Assembly: GCF_900113765.1 (NCBI RefSeq)
Contig: NZ_FOQO01000004.1
Span: forward strand, 248,001-312,000
Direction of reading: 5' to 3'
DNA: 64,000 bases
DNA from: Parapedobacter indicus
GTDB taxonomy: Bacteria; Bacteroidota; Bacteroidia; Sphingobacteriales; Sphingobacteriaceae
Part shown: piece by piece, positions 44,070 to 54,050 of the stretch
How positions within the stretch are numbered: position 1 is the first letter of the stretch
Layout: each line of letters begins with the position of its first letter
The notes under the pieces: model-generated
What the model was told of the DNA's origin: nothing
Seen by the model: the letters and a program-made list of their open reading frames with translations, nothing else
The model's database searches: none
Program-made: the position numbers and the translations under genes

Positions 44070-47000
44070 ATGAATCATTCTTCTTTCATATTTTTATTGA
44101 TGGTTGTCTGCACAGGTTGTTCCGCCCCACTTCCAGACGACGTAGCGGAGGCATACGACACCCTACCGGATAAAGTGGATTATAACATACACGTCAAACC
44201 CATATTATCCGATAAGTGCTTTTCTTGCCACGGCCCCGACAAAGCCAATCAGGAGGCAGGACTTCGGTTAGATATTGCGGAAATAGCCTATGCGGAGCTA
44301 CCCGAAACACCCGGAAAAGTAGCAATAAAACCGGGGAACCTCAACGCAAGTGAGCTGTTTCACCGAATCATGGCGGCCGATCCCGATTACCGGATGCCAC
44401 CCCGACAGTCTCACCTTACACTCAGCCCGGAAGAGAAAGCAATCTTGGTAAAGTGGATTAAGGATGGCGCCGAATATCAGCCGCACTGGGCATTTGTAAA
44501 ACCAGAAAAGCCTACCCCGCCTAAAGTGCGCAACAAGGACTGGAGCGCCCATAACGAAATTGACAATTTTATCCTCGACCGCCTGCACCGGGAAGGGTTA
44601 CAGCCCTCCGCAGAAGCCGATAAAGAAGTTTTATTGCGTCGGCTCAGCCTCGATCTCACCGGGCTGCCGCCGGTATTGGAAGAGATCGAAACGTTTCTGC
44701 AGGATCAGTCGCCGGATGCATACGAAAAACAGGTAGACCGGCTGTTACGATCGCCGCATTACGGCGAACGGATGGCAATGGACTGGCTGGATGTCGCCCG
44801 CTTTGCCGACTCATACGGCTATACGGTCGACCGCATTCGTGACATGTCGCCCTACCGCGATTGGGTAATCAAGGCCTTTAACCAGAACCTGCCCTATGAT
44901 CAGTTCGTCCACTGGCAACTGGCGGGTGATATGATGCCCAATGCGACCAAAGACATGATCATTGCAACGGCCTTTAACCGTAATCACCAGCAAAACATGG
45001 AAGGCGGGATTATTGAGGAAGAGTTCAAAACGGAGTACGTCATGGACCGCACAAATACACTTGGGGATGCCTTCCTGGGCATTACTGTCAGTTGTGCCCG
45101 CTGCCATGACCATAAGTTTGATCCCGTTACCCAAAAAAATTATTTCGAGCTTTACAGCTTCTTTAATAACATCCCCGAGGCCGGACAGATATCCTGGGAC
45201 AATACGCCTCCCGCGCCGACGCTCTTGCTGCCTACGGAAGAGCAGGAGGCCATATTGCGCTTCATCGATGCACATGTCGCTGAATCTGAAAGACAGGTGA
45301 AGCAGGCCATCGCGCATGCCAACACAGACTTCGAGCACTGGTTGGCTTCTGGCACCTACAAAAAACTGAAAGAGATGACCGTGCCAAAGGAAGGTCTTCA
45401 AGCCCGGTATACCTTCGACCAGAAAAGCCTTAATGGCGGTGTGCTGAAAATAGAAGCCGGTAACGCAAAAACGCTACCGACATTCGTGAAACGCGGAGCG
45501 GGACTTGCGTTAGCGTTTGATGGGGATACCTGGCTGGATTTTAACCAGGTAGGCATCTTCCGTAGGTCGCAGCCATTCAGTGTCGGGATAGACGTGTTTA
45601 TCCCTTCAGGAATGAAGGAAGGCGTCATCCTACATAAGAGCTATGGAGAGCGGCACTTTAATTTCAAGGGATACCATCTTTACCTCAAAAACGGAAAGAT
45701 CGAAATGGGCATGGCCCACGCCGCTCCCGGGAATGCAATCATAAAAATCAGCCGCGATACCATTCCCCGCGATAGGTGGGTACAAATGACACTGACCTAC
45801 GATGGTTCCTCGCGCGCCGCGGGGCTTCGGTTTTTCCTCGACGGCAAAGCGGTCGCGATGGATACCCAAAGGGACAACCTATATAAGGACATTATCTTCA
45901 CTGGAGGCATGCCCCAATATGGATTGCAGATCGGCGGGTGGGCAAGAGGCCTCGGCCTCAAGGACGGGCTGGCCGACAACATTTCCGTATATGACCGCGC
46001 GTTGACCCCTTACGAAGTGACCGTGCTTGCCGGAAAAACTACGTGGAAGCCCATCGCAGATAAAGATCGGAGCCGCCTTACAGATGCAGAAATAAATGTA
46101 TTGAAAACGTATTACCTCTCCACGGCAGACCCCAACGTGTTGGCAGCCAATAAACAGCTGGAGCACTGGAGAACCCGACAGGCGGACTCTGTCGAAGCAT
46201 TGAAAGAACTAATGGTGATGCAGGAAATGGACACACCGCAACAGGCTTATGTACTGGACCGTGGCGTTTATGATGCGCCCACCGAAAAGGTATACCCCAA
46301 TACGCCTGCTTCCATACTTCCTTTTCCCAAAGACCTCCCCAAAAACCGCTATGGTTTGGCCCAATGGCTGACCCACGAAGATAACCCACTCACCGCCCGT
46401 GTAGCGGTAAACCGGATGTGGCAAAACCTTTTTGGCACCGGCCTGGTTAAAACGGCAGAAGATTTCGGCAATCAGGGCGAAATGCCCAGCCATAAGGAGT
46501 TATTGGACTGGCTGGCGGTGATGTTTCGGGAGTCGGGCTGGGACGTCAAGAAATTAATGAAAACGATGGTCATGTCTGCCACCTACCGGCAGCATTCGTA
46601 TACGTCGCCCGAACTCAGGGACCGGGATCCGGAAAACCGGCTGCTCGCGCGCGGCCCATCCTACCGGTTACCGGCCGAAATGATCCGCGATAATGCGTTG
46701 CTGGCCAGCGGACTACTCAATCACAGCATTGGCGGTAAAAGTGTGAAACCCTATCAGCCACCGGGTCTTTGGGAAATAAACAATACCACCTATGTGCCGG
46801 ATACGGGAGATGTCCTGTATCGCCGCAGCTTGTACGTAATGATTAAGCGTTCCGTGCCGCATCCGACGTTGAGCACCTTTGATGCCACTTCCCGTAGCTA
46901 TTGCATTGTCCGGCGGCAGAAAACGAACACCCCGTTACAGGCCTTGGTAATGCTGAATGACCCCACATTTGTGGAGGCTTCCCGCGCAATGGGCGAAGAA

Positions 47001-47270
47001 ATGACAAAAATTGCCGACGCCAGGCAAGCCATCACACAAGCCTACAGGCGCCTCACCAGCAGGCACCCCGCGCGTGAAGAACTAGACTTGTTGATGAACC
47101 TACAGGCGGCCGAACGTAGGAAATTTGCCACCGATCCGAATAAATCACAGGGATGGCTAACCCTGGGTCAGCACCGGTCTTCCAAGAAGCTGGACGCCTC
47201 CCTCCTAGCGGCAAATACGGTAGTAGCCAGCACGATTTTAAACTCCGATGCAGCATTGACGAAAAGATAA
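44070..47270 (+). CDS. PSD1-type c-cytochrome lipoprotein (DUF1549/DUF1553) with LamG-like insert
   Basis: A lipoprotein-like signal (MVVCTGC) is followed by a planctomycete-type cytochrome domain with C50-FSC-H54, then DUF1549 (170-380) with a second heme-like motif CARCHDHKFDP at C342-H346, a LamG/concanavalin-like domain (about 445-640), and DUF1553 (about 760-1020) with NRYGLAQWLTHEDNPLTARVAVNR. The 1066 residues have the usual layout of this family, which is surface or periplasmic and linked to polysaccharide use. The lipobox is not perfect. A DUF1501 gene follows after 24 bases. Confidence 0.9.
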   Translation: MNHSSFIFLLMVVCTGCSAPLPDDVAEAYDTLPDKVDYNIHVKPILSDKCFSCHGPDKANQEAGLRLDIAEIAYAELPETPGKVAIKPGNLNASELFHRIMAADPDYRMPPRQSHLTLSPEEKAILVKWIKDGAEYQPHWAFVKPEKPTPPKVRNKDWSAHNEIDNFILDRLHREGLQPSAEADKEVLLRRLSLDLTGLPPVLEEIETFLQDQSPDAYEKQVDRLLRSPHYGERMAMDWLDVARFADSYGYTVDRIRDMSPYRDWVIKAFNQNLPYDQFVHWQLAGDMMPNATKDMIIATAFNRNHQQNMEGGIIEEEFKTEYVMDRTNTLGDAFLGITVSCARCHDHKFDPVTQKNYFELYSFFNNIPEAGQISWDNTPPAPTLLLPTEEQEAILRFIDAHVAESERQVKQAIAHANTDFEHWLASGTYKKLKEMTVPKEGLQARYTFDQKSLNGGVLKIEAGNAKTLPTFVKRGAGLALAFDGDTWLDFNQVGIFRRSQPFSVGIDVFIPSGMKEGVILHKSYGERHFNFKGYHLYLKNGKIEMGMAHAAPGNAIIKISRDTIPRDRWVQMTLTYDGSSRAAGLRFFLDGKAVAMDTQRDNLYKDIIFTGGMPQYGLQIGGWARGLGLKDGLADNISVYDRALTPYEVTVLAGKTTWKPIADKDRSRLTDAEINVLKTYYLSTADPNVLAANKQLEHWRTRQADSVEALKELMVMQEMDTPQQAYVLDRGVYDAPTEKVYPNTPASILPFPKDLPKNRYGLAQWLTHEDNPLTARVAVNRMWQNLFGTGLVKTAEDFGNQGEMPSHKELLDWLAVMFRESGWDVKKLMKTMVMSATYRQHSYTSPELRDRDPENRLLARGPSYRLPAEMIRDNALLASGLLNHSIGGKSVKPYQPPGLWEINNTTYVPDTGDVLYRRSLYVMIKRSVPHPTLSTFDATSRSYCIVRRQKTNTPLQALVMLNDPTFVEASRAMGEEMTKIADARQAITQAYRRLTSRHPAREELDLLMNLQAAERRKFATDPNKSQGWLTLGQHRSSKKLDASLLAANTVVASTILNSDAALTKR

Positions 47271-47294
47271 ATACGACACAAAACAGTTGAGATT

Positions 47295-48812
47295 ATGTCA
47301 CACCACCATGACAATGAAAATAATTTCCGCTTGCACACGCCGGCATTTGACAGCCTGAACAAGCGGCTGGACCGCCGTAATTTCTTAACGAAAACCTCCC
47401 TCGGCATTGGTGCGCTGGCGCTGGGTTCCTTATTGGGTAAAAACGGGGCCTCAGGCAAGATAGCGTCATCGGCGACGGCTTCCAATGCTGCGATTGATGA
47501 CGTGATCAGCGCGTTGCCGCATTTTGCACCCAAGGCAAAGCGGGTGATCTACCTGTTCATGAGCGGGGGACCCTCCCAAATCGAAACGTTCGATTACAAG
47601 CCGGCGCTTGTTGAACGCTATGGCCAGGATCTACCCGGTTCTGTCCGCCAGGGACAACGTCTTACCGCCATGAGTGCCAACCAGAGCAAATTTCCGATGG
47701 TGCCATCGCGCTACAAATTCAACCAGCACGGTAAGAATGGCACCTGGGTAAGTGAGCTGCTACCGCATACCGCTAAGGTGATAGATGAACTCTGCATCAT
47801 CAAATCCTTGCATACGGAGCACATCAATCACGACCCTGCCATTACTTTTTTCCAAACTGGAAATCAGCTTCCGGGAAGACCGTCGATTGGTTCATGGCTT
47901 AGTTATGGCCTTGGTACGGATAATCAAAATTTACCCTCGTTCATTGTGCTGGTATCGAAAAATGCACCCAAAGATCAACCGCTATACACCCGGCTGTGGG
48001 GGAATGGCTTTCTTCCGTCTGAGTATCAAGGGGTGGAATTCCGGGCAGGCAAAGACCCGGTCCTTTACTTGAATAATCCGGATGGATACGATGGCACAGA
48101 CAGGGACGAAATGCTGGACTATCTTACCCGCCTCAACAAGCTGCAAAACAGCGCCTACGGCGATCCTGAAGTAGATGCACGGATTGCCCAATACGAAATG
48201 GCCTACCGAATGCAGACATCCGTGCCCGATGTGATGAGCGTGGTTGATGAGCCGGACGAGGTGTTTGACCTCTACGGTCCAGATAGCCGCGACCCCGGCA
48301 CCTATGCCGCGAATTGCCTTCTTGCGAGGAAGCTATTGGAAAAAGATGTGAAGTTTGTACAACTGTATCACCAAGGGTGGGATCATCACGGCGGGCTGCC
48401 CGCCGGTATGGAAAATCAATGCCGCCAGACAGACCAGTCCACGGCGGCGCTGATCACCGACCTCAAACGGCGGGGATTGCTCGAAGACACGCTCGTCATC
48501 TGGGGCGGGGAATTTGGCCGTACGGTGTATTCACAGGGACAGCTTACCCCGACCAACTATGGCCGGGACCACCATCCGCGGTGCTTTACCATGTGGATGG
48601 CCGGAGCGGGTGTCAAAGCGGGCTTCTCCTATGGAGAAACCGATGAGTTTAGTTACAACATCGTGAAAGATCCCGTACACGTACATGACTTTCAGGCAAC
48701 GCTGCTGCATTTGATGGGCGTTGACCACGAACGGCTCACGTATAAGTTCCAGGGACGAAGGTTCAGGCTCACGGATACACATGGGAATGTGGTAAAGGAT
48801 ATTCTCACCTGA
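47295..48812 (+). CDS. DUF1501 (sulfatase-like fold) exported protein
   Basis: The 505-residue protein has an N-terminal twin-arginine-like segment (LDRRNFLTKTSLGIGALALGSLLG) and the DUF1501 core: KRVIYLFMSGGPSQIETFDYKP, HINHDPAITFFQTG, and IWGGEFGRTVYSQGQ ... GRDHHPRCFTMWMAGAGVK. DUF1501 proteins have an alkaline-phosphatase/sulfatase-like fold and are almost always neighbours of PSD1 proteins, as here. Catalytic activity is not established. Confidence 0.9.
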   Translation: MSHHHDNENNFRLHTPAFDSLNKRLDRRNFLTKTSLGIGALALGSLLGKNGASGKIASSATASNAAIDDVISALPHFAPKAKRVIYLFMSGGPSQIETFDYKPALVERYGQDLPGSVRQGQRLTAMSANQSKFPMVPSRYKFNQHGKNGTWVSELLPHTAKVIDELCIIKSLHTEHINHDPAITFFQTGNQLPGRPSIGSWLSYGLGTDNQNLPSFIVLVSKNAPKDQPLYTRLWGNGFLPSEYQGVEFRAGKDPVLYLNNPDGYDGTDRDEMLDYLTRLNKLQNSAYGDPEVDARIAQYEMAYRMQTSVPDVMSVVDEPDEVFDLYGPDSRDPGTYAANCLLARKLLEKDVKFVQLYHQGWDHHGGLPAGMENQCRQTDQSTAALITDLKRRGLLEDTLVIWGGEFGRTVYSQGQLTPTNYGRDHHPRCFTMWMAGAGVKAGFSYGETDEFSYNIVKDPVHVHDFQATLLHLMGVDHERLTYKFQGRRFRLTDTHGNVVKDILT

Positions 48813-48823
48813 TTTTCCGTTTC

Positions 48824-50128
48824 ATGCTAGATATCCTTACTTTCTTCGGTAGACTGCATCCGGTTGTCGTCCACCTTCCAATCGGATTTTTGCTATTGGC
48901 TGTTTCGCTAGACCTGACAGCTTGGAATCCACGTTTCCACTATTTGCGGCAAGCGGTACCTTTCGTACTGTTCCTCGGTTTCCTATCCGCTGTGGCCGCT
49001 TGCCTGTTTGGTTATCTCCTGTCTCTGACGGGCGACTATGATACGGTCCTGCTAAACCGCCACAAAGTATCGGGCATTGCATTGGCTGTAGGCGCAGGTG
49101 CCCTCCTATGGATCAGAATACGGATGAGCACCTTTTCCCCGCAAATATTTTCGGGCATGCTCATTGCGATGATGGCACTGATCACCTACAGTGGCCATCA
49201 GGGCGGCAATCTTACACACGGCAGCGATTACCTCAGCATGCAGGCACTATTTGAGGAAAAACGAGAGAAACCGGTGTCCGTATCCGCGGCCCTGCTGTTT
49301 GAGGATGTGGTGCATCCGGTACTTCGGCAAAAATGCGGACAATGCCATGGCCCCGGCAAGATGAAAGGCAAATTCTCGGTCGCCAACCATGCAAAACTCA
49401 TGGACGGCAGTAAGAACGGCCCTGCAGTGGTACCTGGTAAGCTAGCGGAAAGTGAGCTGTTCCGCCGGATAACGCTCGATCCGGGGCATAAAGAATTCAT
49501 GCCCACAGATGGCAAAACACCTCTTACAGCAGATGAAATCGGCCTCATCGCCTATTGGATAGAACAGGCGCATGCGGAACCCACCCAATCGATGGAAGCA
49601 CTTCAGGCAAACGACACGTTGCTCATGCAGGTGGCTCGCGTATTAGGCCTGGATAACAGACCGGCCAAGGTGTCTGCTTCGGATAACGCAAATGAATATG
49701 GGCATATTCCTGAAACGTTGGACATTACGCTGGTAGAATCGTTGCGTAACAAAGGGCTGAATGTCCGCCTCAACCTGCAACAACCCGTTGTGCTGGATGT
49801 TACCCTACCCGACCACTCCGGATTGAAAGCGGAGGACTTCCGCGAAGAATTGCTGCACGTAGGGCATCATGTTGTTTGGCTGAACCTTTCTGACAACGAT
49901 TTTAAAGACGAAGACCTCTCCTTCCTCAAAGACTTACCAAACCTTGAAAAGCTTCGGCTGGAAAACAATCCCTTAACGGATGGTATTGCAGACTATCTTC
50001 AAAACATGCAATACCTGGAAGCGCTCAACCTCAATGCCACAGCGGTAACAGCAGCGGGGATCAGCAAACTGCGAAAAAACCCAAAGCTGGAACGCATTTA
50101 TAGCTGGAATCTGAAGGGCCGTGACTAG
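48824..50128 (+). CDS. Membrane c-type cytochrome: DUF2231, PSCyt1 and LRR domains
   Basis: Residues 1-125 have four hydrophobic helices of a DUF2231-type membrane domain beginning FFGRLHPVVVHLPIGFLLLA. A planctomycete cytochrome domain follows with RQKCGQCHGPGKMKGKFSV (about 170-245), and the C-terminus has leucine-rich repeats (LKDLPNLEKLRLENNPLTDG, QYLEALNLNATAVTAAG). It probably carries electrons across or at the inner membrane for the PSD1/DUF1501 pair. It starts 12 bases after the DUF1501 gene. Confidence 0.85.
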   Translation: MLDILTFFGRLHPVVVHLPIGFLLLAVSLDLTAWNPRFHYLRQAVPFVLFLGFLSAVAACLFGYLLSLTGDYDTVLLNRHKVSGIALAVGAGALLWIRIRMSTFSPQIFSGMLIAMMALITYSGHQGGNLTHGSDYLSMQALFEEKREKPVSVSAALLFEDVVHPVLRQKCGQCHGPGKMKGKFSVANHAKLMDGSKNGPAVVPGKLAESELFRRITLDPGHKEFMPTDGKTPLTADEIGLIAYWIEQAHAEPTQSMEALQANDTLLMQVARVLGLDNRPAKVSASDNANEYGHIPETLDITLVESLRNKGLNVRLNLQQPVVLDVTLPDHSGLKAEDFREELLHVGHHVVWLNLSDNDFKDEDLSFLKDLPNLEKLRLENNPLTDGIADYLQNMQYLEALNLNATAVTAAGISKLRKNPKLERIYSWNLKGRD

Positions 50129-50249
50129 ATTACCAGTTTTCGGGATTCCTTGATTTGTGTCTTTTTTTTCCCGTCCTTAGTACCGCTTTTCTTAAAAAGC
50201 AGAATCAGCAGATGATGGCTATGAAGCGGACACGATTAAAATCAGACTG

Positions 50250-51362
50250 ATGAAATCACTTAATATATTAGTTTTCAATATAATCACATTGCTGCTGCTT
50301 GCGCAATGTAAAAAACCTTCGGAAACCCTAGATGGACGAGAAGATCGGGTCTGCGGCGGCGCCGGCTATTGCTGGGAAATCAGCGAACCCCGATCTCACC
50401 CGTTCATACATTTTGATGTAAATGGTGGTACGGCCCGTTATCACGATACGATTTTCCTGATCGGCGGCAATGGTTCTACGTGGGATCGATCTTCTTATCA
50501 ATGGGAACTATGGGCAGGCACCGACGTGGATAACATGACCAAACTACCCACACCTACCTTCCAGAAAAATTTCCCCAATTACATTACCCAATCGTGTGGG
50601 TCGGCAGGCAACTATTGGTGTGACTGGCAGTTTTACTGGCCCATGGGCTTATACATCGATGAAGAAGGCGTCTTTTATACCATTGCTTACACAGAGTATA
50701 ATTTCAAAAATGAATGGCGGTCTGAGGCAAAAGAAAGGCGCTTAGGACTAGCCAAATCGTTTGATAAAGGGAAGACGTGGAGCTACTTTGGCGATATCAT
50801 TACCCAAAATAAACAGGATGCACCACCCGCCAACAAAACCTATAATGGAGCGGGAGATATTTCGTTCTTCATCGCGGACGACGGGTATGCATATATCTAC
50901 TACAAGACCGGCTTTTACGACAACTCTACGCTGATCAGAGACATCCAAAATATTTCTGTCGCGCGCTCACCGCTTACCGCCAAGCTTAAGCCGGGCTCAT
51001 GGACTAAGTTTTACGCGGGTGCCTTCCAAGAGCCAGGCATCAATGGAAAAGAAGACTACATTTTCAAGGAAACGGATCTGGTATGCATCACCTACAATAC
51101 GTATATCGATAAATTTGTGCTGTTCGGTGGTTCGGTAACACATGAGTCTTATATCGCCTTTTGTGATGACATGGAAAAGCAAAATTGGACATCCAAAGAC
51201 TTCGCCATGGCCGACGAGATACGGATTTGGTATTTCTGGCCATTTGACCCGGCCAGCAAAGACCCATTCAAAACAGGACAACATTTCAGGTTGTATACCA
51301 CTGGCCCAGTCAATGGAGAGCGAGTGGGGAATTACAAAACGATTTCATTTTACAAAAAATAA
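50250..51362 (+). CDS. Lipoprotein with a beta-propeller-like fold
   Basis: A lipoprotein signal (IITLLLLAQCKKPS) starts this 370-residue protein. The body has Trp-rich blade-like repeats such as KSFDKGKTWSYFGDI, NISVARSPLTAKLKPGSW and DLVCITYNTYIDKFVLFGG, with the order of five-bladed propeller (GH43-like) proteins. The family is not certain and no catalytic residues are assigned. It is 120 bases from the end of the cytochrome cluster and may act on the same substrate. Confidence 0.55.
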   Translation: MKSLNILVFNIITLLLLAQCKKPSETLDGREDRVCGGAGYCWEISEPRSHPFIHFDVNGGTARYHDTIFLIGGNGSTWDRSSYQWELWAGTDVDNMTKLPTPTFQKNFPNYITQSCGSAGNYWCDWQFYWPMGLYIDEEGVFYTIAYTEYNFKNEWRSEAKERRLGLAKSFDKGKTWSYFGDIITQNKQDAPPANKTYNGAGDISFFIADDGYAYIYYKTGFYDNSTLIRDIQNISVARSPLTAKLKPGSWTKFYAGAFQEPGINGKEDYIFKETDLVCITYNTYIDKFVLFGGSVTHESYIAFCDDMEKQNWTSKDFAMADEIRIWYFWPFDPASKDPFKTGQHFRLYTTGPVNGERVGNYKTISFYKK

Positions 51363-51452
51363 TAACCCTTACAATCGCTTAACATATTGTTACGAAGCGA
51401 GAAATAAATTATTGAATATCAGCTTTTTTATTGAATAAGCATTAGTATTTAC

Positions 51453-51485
51453 GGATTAAAAACAGTACCTTACCAAAAATTAAAC
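51453..51485 (+). repeat. 33-base promoter-like element, copy 1
   Basis: This element is repeated at 52963-52995 with 31 of 33 bases identical. It contains a TAnnTTAC stretch that resembles a -7 region and directly precedes the Lys-rich small gene. Confidence 0.6.
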
Positions 51486-51493
51486 ATAAGGCC

Positions 51494-51610
51494 ATGGCTA
51501 AGGATAAAGGAGCAAAAAAGGATAGCGGAAAAAAAACTGCTGTAAAGAACCTGAAGGAAAAAAGAGCCGATAAAAAACAAAAGCAGGCGGAAAAAAACAG
51601 AAAAGATTAG
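51494..51610 (+). CDS. Lysine-rich 38-residue protein
   Basis: The frame from ATG 51494 to TAG 51610 encodes 38 residues of which 15 are Lys, with no hydrophobic stretch (MAKDKGAKKDSGKKTAVKNL at the start). Similar short basic proteins occur in Bacteroidota but I know no function; nucleic-acid binding is a plausible guess. It lies 12 bases before the NYN-domain gene and shares its strand, so cotranscription is likely. The start has a promoter-like repeat 9 bases upstream. Confidence 0.6.
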   Translation: MAKDKGAKKDSGKKTAVKNLKEKRADKKQKQAEKNRKD

Positions 51611-51622
51611 TCTGTCTCTTAT

Positions 51623-52456
51623 ATGGCTCAAACTGCCGATTTAAAAATAGCAGTATTGATCGATGCCGATAATGTGTCGAGCTCGACAATTGAGAACATT
51701 CTGGATGAAGTGAAACGGTATGGTATCCCTTCCATCAAGCGAATCTATGCGGATTGGACGAAGCCACACGTGACGGGTTGGAAAGAACCCCTGCTCACAC
51801 ATGCCATCACTCCCATACAGCAGTATAGCTATACCAGTGGCAAGAATTCATCGGATTCAGCGCTCATCATTGACGCCATGGATATCCTACACAGCCACCA
51901 AGTAGATGGATTTACCATTGTATCAAGCGACAGTGATTTTACCCGATTGGCCATTCGACTACGGGAGTCTGGGAAAATGGTGATTGGCGTCGGAGAAAAA
52001 AAAACGCCCAAACCATTCATCGCAGCCTGCGACAAATTTATATACATTGAAATACTGAGCAAAGAAACTGCTGTTTTGCCGGCAGCCAAAGAAAAGACAC
52101 CTAGCGGAACAACAAACGCAACCACCGATCTGACATTAAAAGAGGCAATTCGCAACGTGAAAACATATGAACCCATCAACGCTGAAACGATTGATCTGCT
52201 GAGGACAACCGTTAATGACGTGGCCGATGAGGGTGGATGGGCGCCGCTATCTGCAATAGGCGGGCTAATTAGCAAGCGGAAACCTGATTTTGATCCTCGG
52301 ATCTACGGATTTTTGAAACTTACACCGTTATTCAAATCGCTGGATAAATACTTTATGGTAGAAGAAAAATCAACGGAAAAAACAAAAATCAAGCACGTCT
52401 ACATTAAGATCAGAGAACCGCTAAAAACGACGAGAAAAAAGTCAACCAAACAATAA
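51623..52456 (+). CDS. NYN-domain ribonuclease-like protein with OST-HTH/LOTUS domain
   Basis: The NYN (PIN-like) domain spans about 1-145: IAVLIDADNVSSSTIENILD at the start, SDSALIIDAMDILHS and TIVSSDSDFTRLAIRLRESG give the acidic metal-binding residues. After a linker, residues 180-260 (EPINAETIDLLRTTVND ... IYGFLKLTPLFKSLDKYF) form an OST-HTH/LOTUS-type RNA-binding domain. The pairing is typical of the LabA/DUF88 family of RNA-cleaving proteins. It is cytosolic. Confidence 0.85.
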   Translation: MAQTADLKIAVLIDADNVSSSTIENILDEVKRYGIPSIKRIYADWTKPHVTGWKEPLLTHAITPIQQYSYTSGKNSSDSALIIDAMDILHSHQVDGFTIVSSDSDFTRLAIRLRESGKMVIGVGEKKTPKPFIAACDKFIYIEILSKETAVLPAAKEKTPSGTTNATTDLTLKEAIRNVKTYEPINAETIDLLRTTVNDVADEGGWAPLSAIGGLISKRKPDFDPRIYGFLKLTPLFKSLDKYFMVEEKSTEKTKIKHVYIKIREPLKTTRKKSTKQ

Positions 52457-52492
52457 TTGCACAAATCCTGAGCAGGCAAACGGAATCGATGG

Positions 52493-52885
52493 TTACCGTG
52501 TCACTCTTCCCACACCATCTTCGCCTTTGGTATATACTGCCACCGGACGAAATCGTAAGGTATCGAAATGAGGTGGTTCAAGCTGAATGGACATGGGCGC
52601 GGATGCGCCTGACTCAAAGAAATAGGCCTCGGTGATGCTACCATAATCATTATGGGGAAGCAGCTCACCGCATTCCATATAATTCGCACCAACGGTGTCC
52701 GCTACGCGGAAAGCGTATATGCGTATAATACCGCCTTTATTTTGGTCATTGCGTACAAATGCAATTTCTTCGAATCCACCCGTTAAATCAGCAGGGCCAC
52801 GATGACGTAAGAGATCCTGAATTAACAACGTAATGAAAATAACAATAACTAATCCAATAAGTAACTTACGATACCGTCTAACCAT
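52493..52885 (-). CDS. Small membrane-anchored protein of unknown function
   Basis: The 130 residues begin with a single membrane helix, LLIGLVIVIFITLLIQDLL, after a short basic tail, so the C-terminal part with FEEIAFVRNDQNKGGIIRIYAF is probably outside the membrane. I do not recognise the family. It is convergent with the NYN gene. Confidence 0.5.
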   Translation of the reverse strand: MVRRYRKLLIGLVIVIFITLLIQDLLRHRGPADLTGGFEEIAFVRNDQNKGGIIRIYAFRVADTVGANYMECGELLPHNDYGSITEAYFFESGASAPMSIQLEPPHFDTLRFRPVAVYTKGEDGVGRVTR

Positions 52886-52962
52886 GATTATGCTAAATTA
52901 CGAAATCCAACGAATACCTCCAATCCAGCAAATACCGTCGTGGGTGCAAAAGGTAGAATTAA

Positions 52963-52995
52963 GGATTAAAAACACTATCTTACCAAAAATTAAAC
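52963..52995 (+). repeat. 33-base promoter-like element, copy 2
   Basis: Second copy of the element at 51453-51485, here about 80 bases before the alpha/beta hydrolase gene at 53074. Confidence 0.6.
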
Positions 52996-53073
52996 GTGAC
53001 ATGAGACCCTGCACTGCCCTTAGGTCGTAAACCTGTATAACTATGCTAGCTTGACGACCTTTATCTGTAAATT

Positions 53074-53997
53074 ATGAAAAATACTGCGCCCGATCATATT
53101 CACTATACGCTATACGAGCCGCAAGGGACTGCCGTCAAGGCCGCTATCCTACTGCTGCATGGCATGCAGGAACATAGTGGAAGGTACGAAGGCTTTGCAA
53201 ATTATTTAAAACAGGTGGGATATGCCGTGCTCACATACGATCATATAGGGCATGGACGCACTGCAAAAACGAAAGAACAACTGGGTTTTTTTCGCAAGAA
53301 CAGACCCGGCAACCGCTTGGTTGACGAGGCCGAACACATGTCGCGCTTCTTAGCGGAGCATTTCCCGGGCGTACAGCTGATCTTGATGGGGCATTCCATG
53401 GGATCGTTTGTTGCCCGTGTACTGTTAAAGAAAGCCTCGCAGCTCTTTGACGGTGCAATCCTGATCGGGACAGGCGGACCGAATTCATTAGCTGCCTTGT
53501 TTCGTCCGGTACTTTACATGGTCAATCTAATCGCACCAGAAAAACGCAGCAGGCGGCTCAACGAACTCTTTTCAACGGTAAACAACCGAAAATTCAAGCA
53601 TGAAAAGCCCAATGATGGCGTAAATTGGCTGAGTGCTGACTTAGCAAATAGACAAGCATTCCTGGAAGATGAGCTATGCGGTGTGGATTTCAGCAACAAT
53701 GCGTTCTTTGGTCTCATTTCTCTCAATGTTGAGGCAACCCGATCAAACTGGGCAGAAAGCGTCCCCAGAAAAATGCCGTTTCTGTTTGTAAGTGGCACAG
53801 ATGATCCCATAGGTGATTTCGGGAAAGGCGTGAAAAAGACTGTAAAAGCACTACGAAACAGTGAGTTTTATCGGGTCGATTTGAAGCTATACCAAGGTAT
53901 GCGTCATGAGATACTTAACGAGGGCGATCGACAACTGGTTTTTGATGACATATGCGGCTGGCTGGAGAAAACCATATCCGAAAATACAATCCATTGA
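53074..53997 (+). CDS. Alpha/beta hydrolase (monoacylglycerol lipase-like)
   Basis: The 307-residue protein has AILLLHGMQEHSGRYEGFANYL, the oxyanion hole and helix of the Hydrolase_4 group, the nucleophile in LMGHSMGSFVAR, the acid in FVSGTDDPIGDF and the base in YQGMRHEILNE. This set is typical of lysophospholipase/monoacylglycerol lipases. No signal peptide is present. The pseudouridine synthase gene starts 53 bases later on the same strand. Confidence 0.85.
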   Translation: MKNTAPDHIHYTLYEPQGTAVKAAILLLHGMQEHSGRYEGFANYLKQVGYAVLTYDHIGHGRTAKTKEQLGFFRKNRPGNRLVDEAEHMSRFLAEHFPGVQLILMGHSMGSFVARVLLKKASQLFDGAILIGTGGPNSLAALFRPVLYMVNLIAPEKRSRRLNELFSTVNNRKFKHEKPNDGVNWLSADLANRQAFLEDELCGVDFSNNAFFGLISLNVEATRSNWAESVPRKMPFLFVSGTDDPIGDFGKGVKKTVKALRNSEFYRVDLKLYQGMRHEILNEGDRQLVFDDICGWLEKTISENTIH

Positions 53998-54050
53998 AGT
54001 GCTACACATTAAAAAATTCTGCCTGGGAATGCTATATTCGCAACCGTAAA

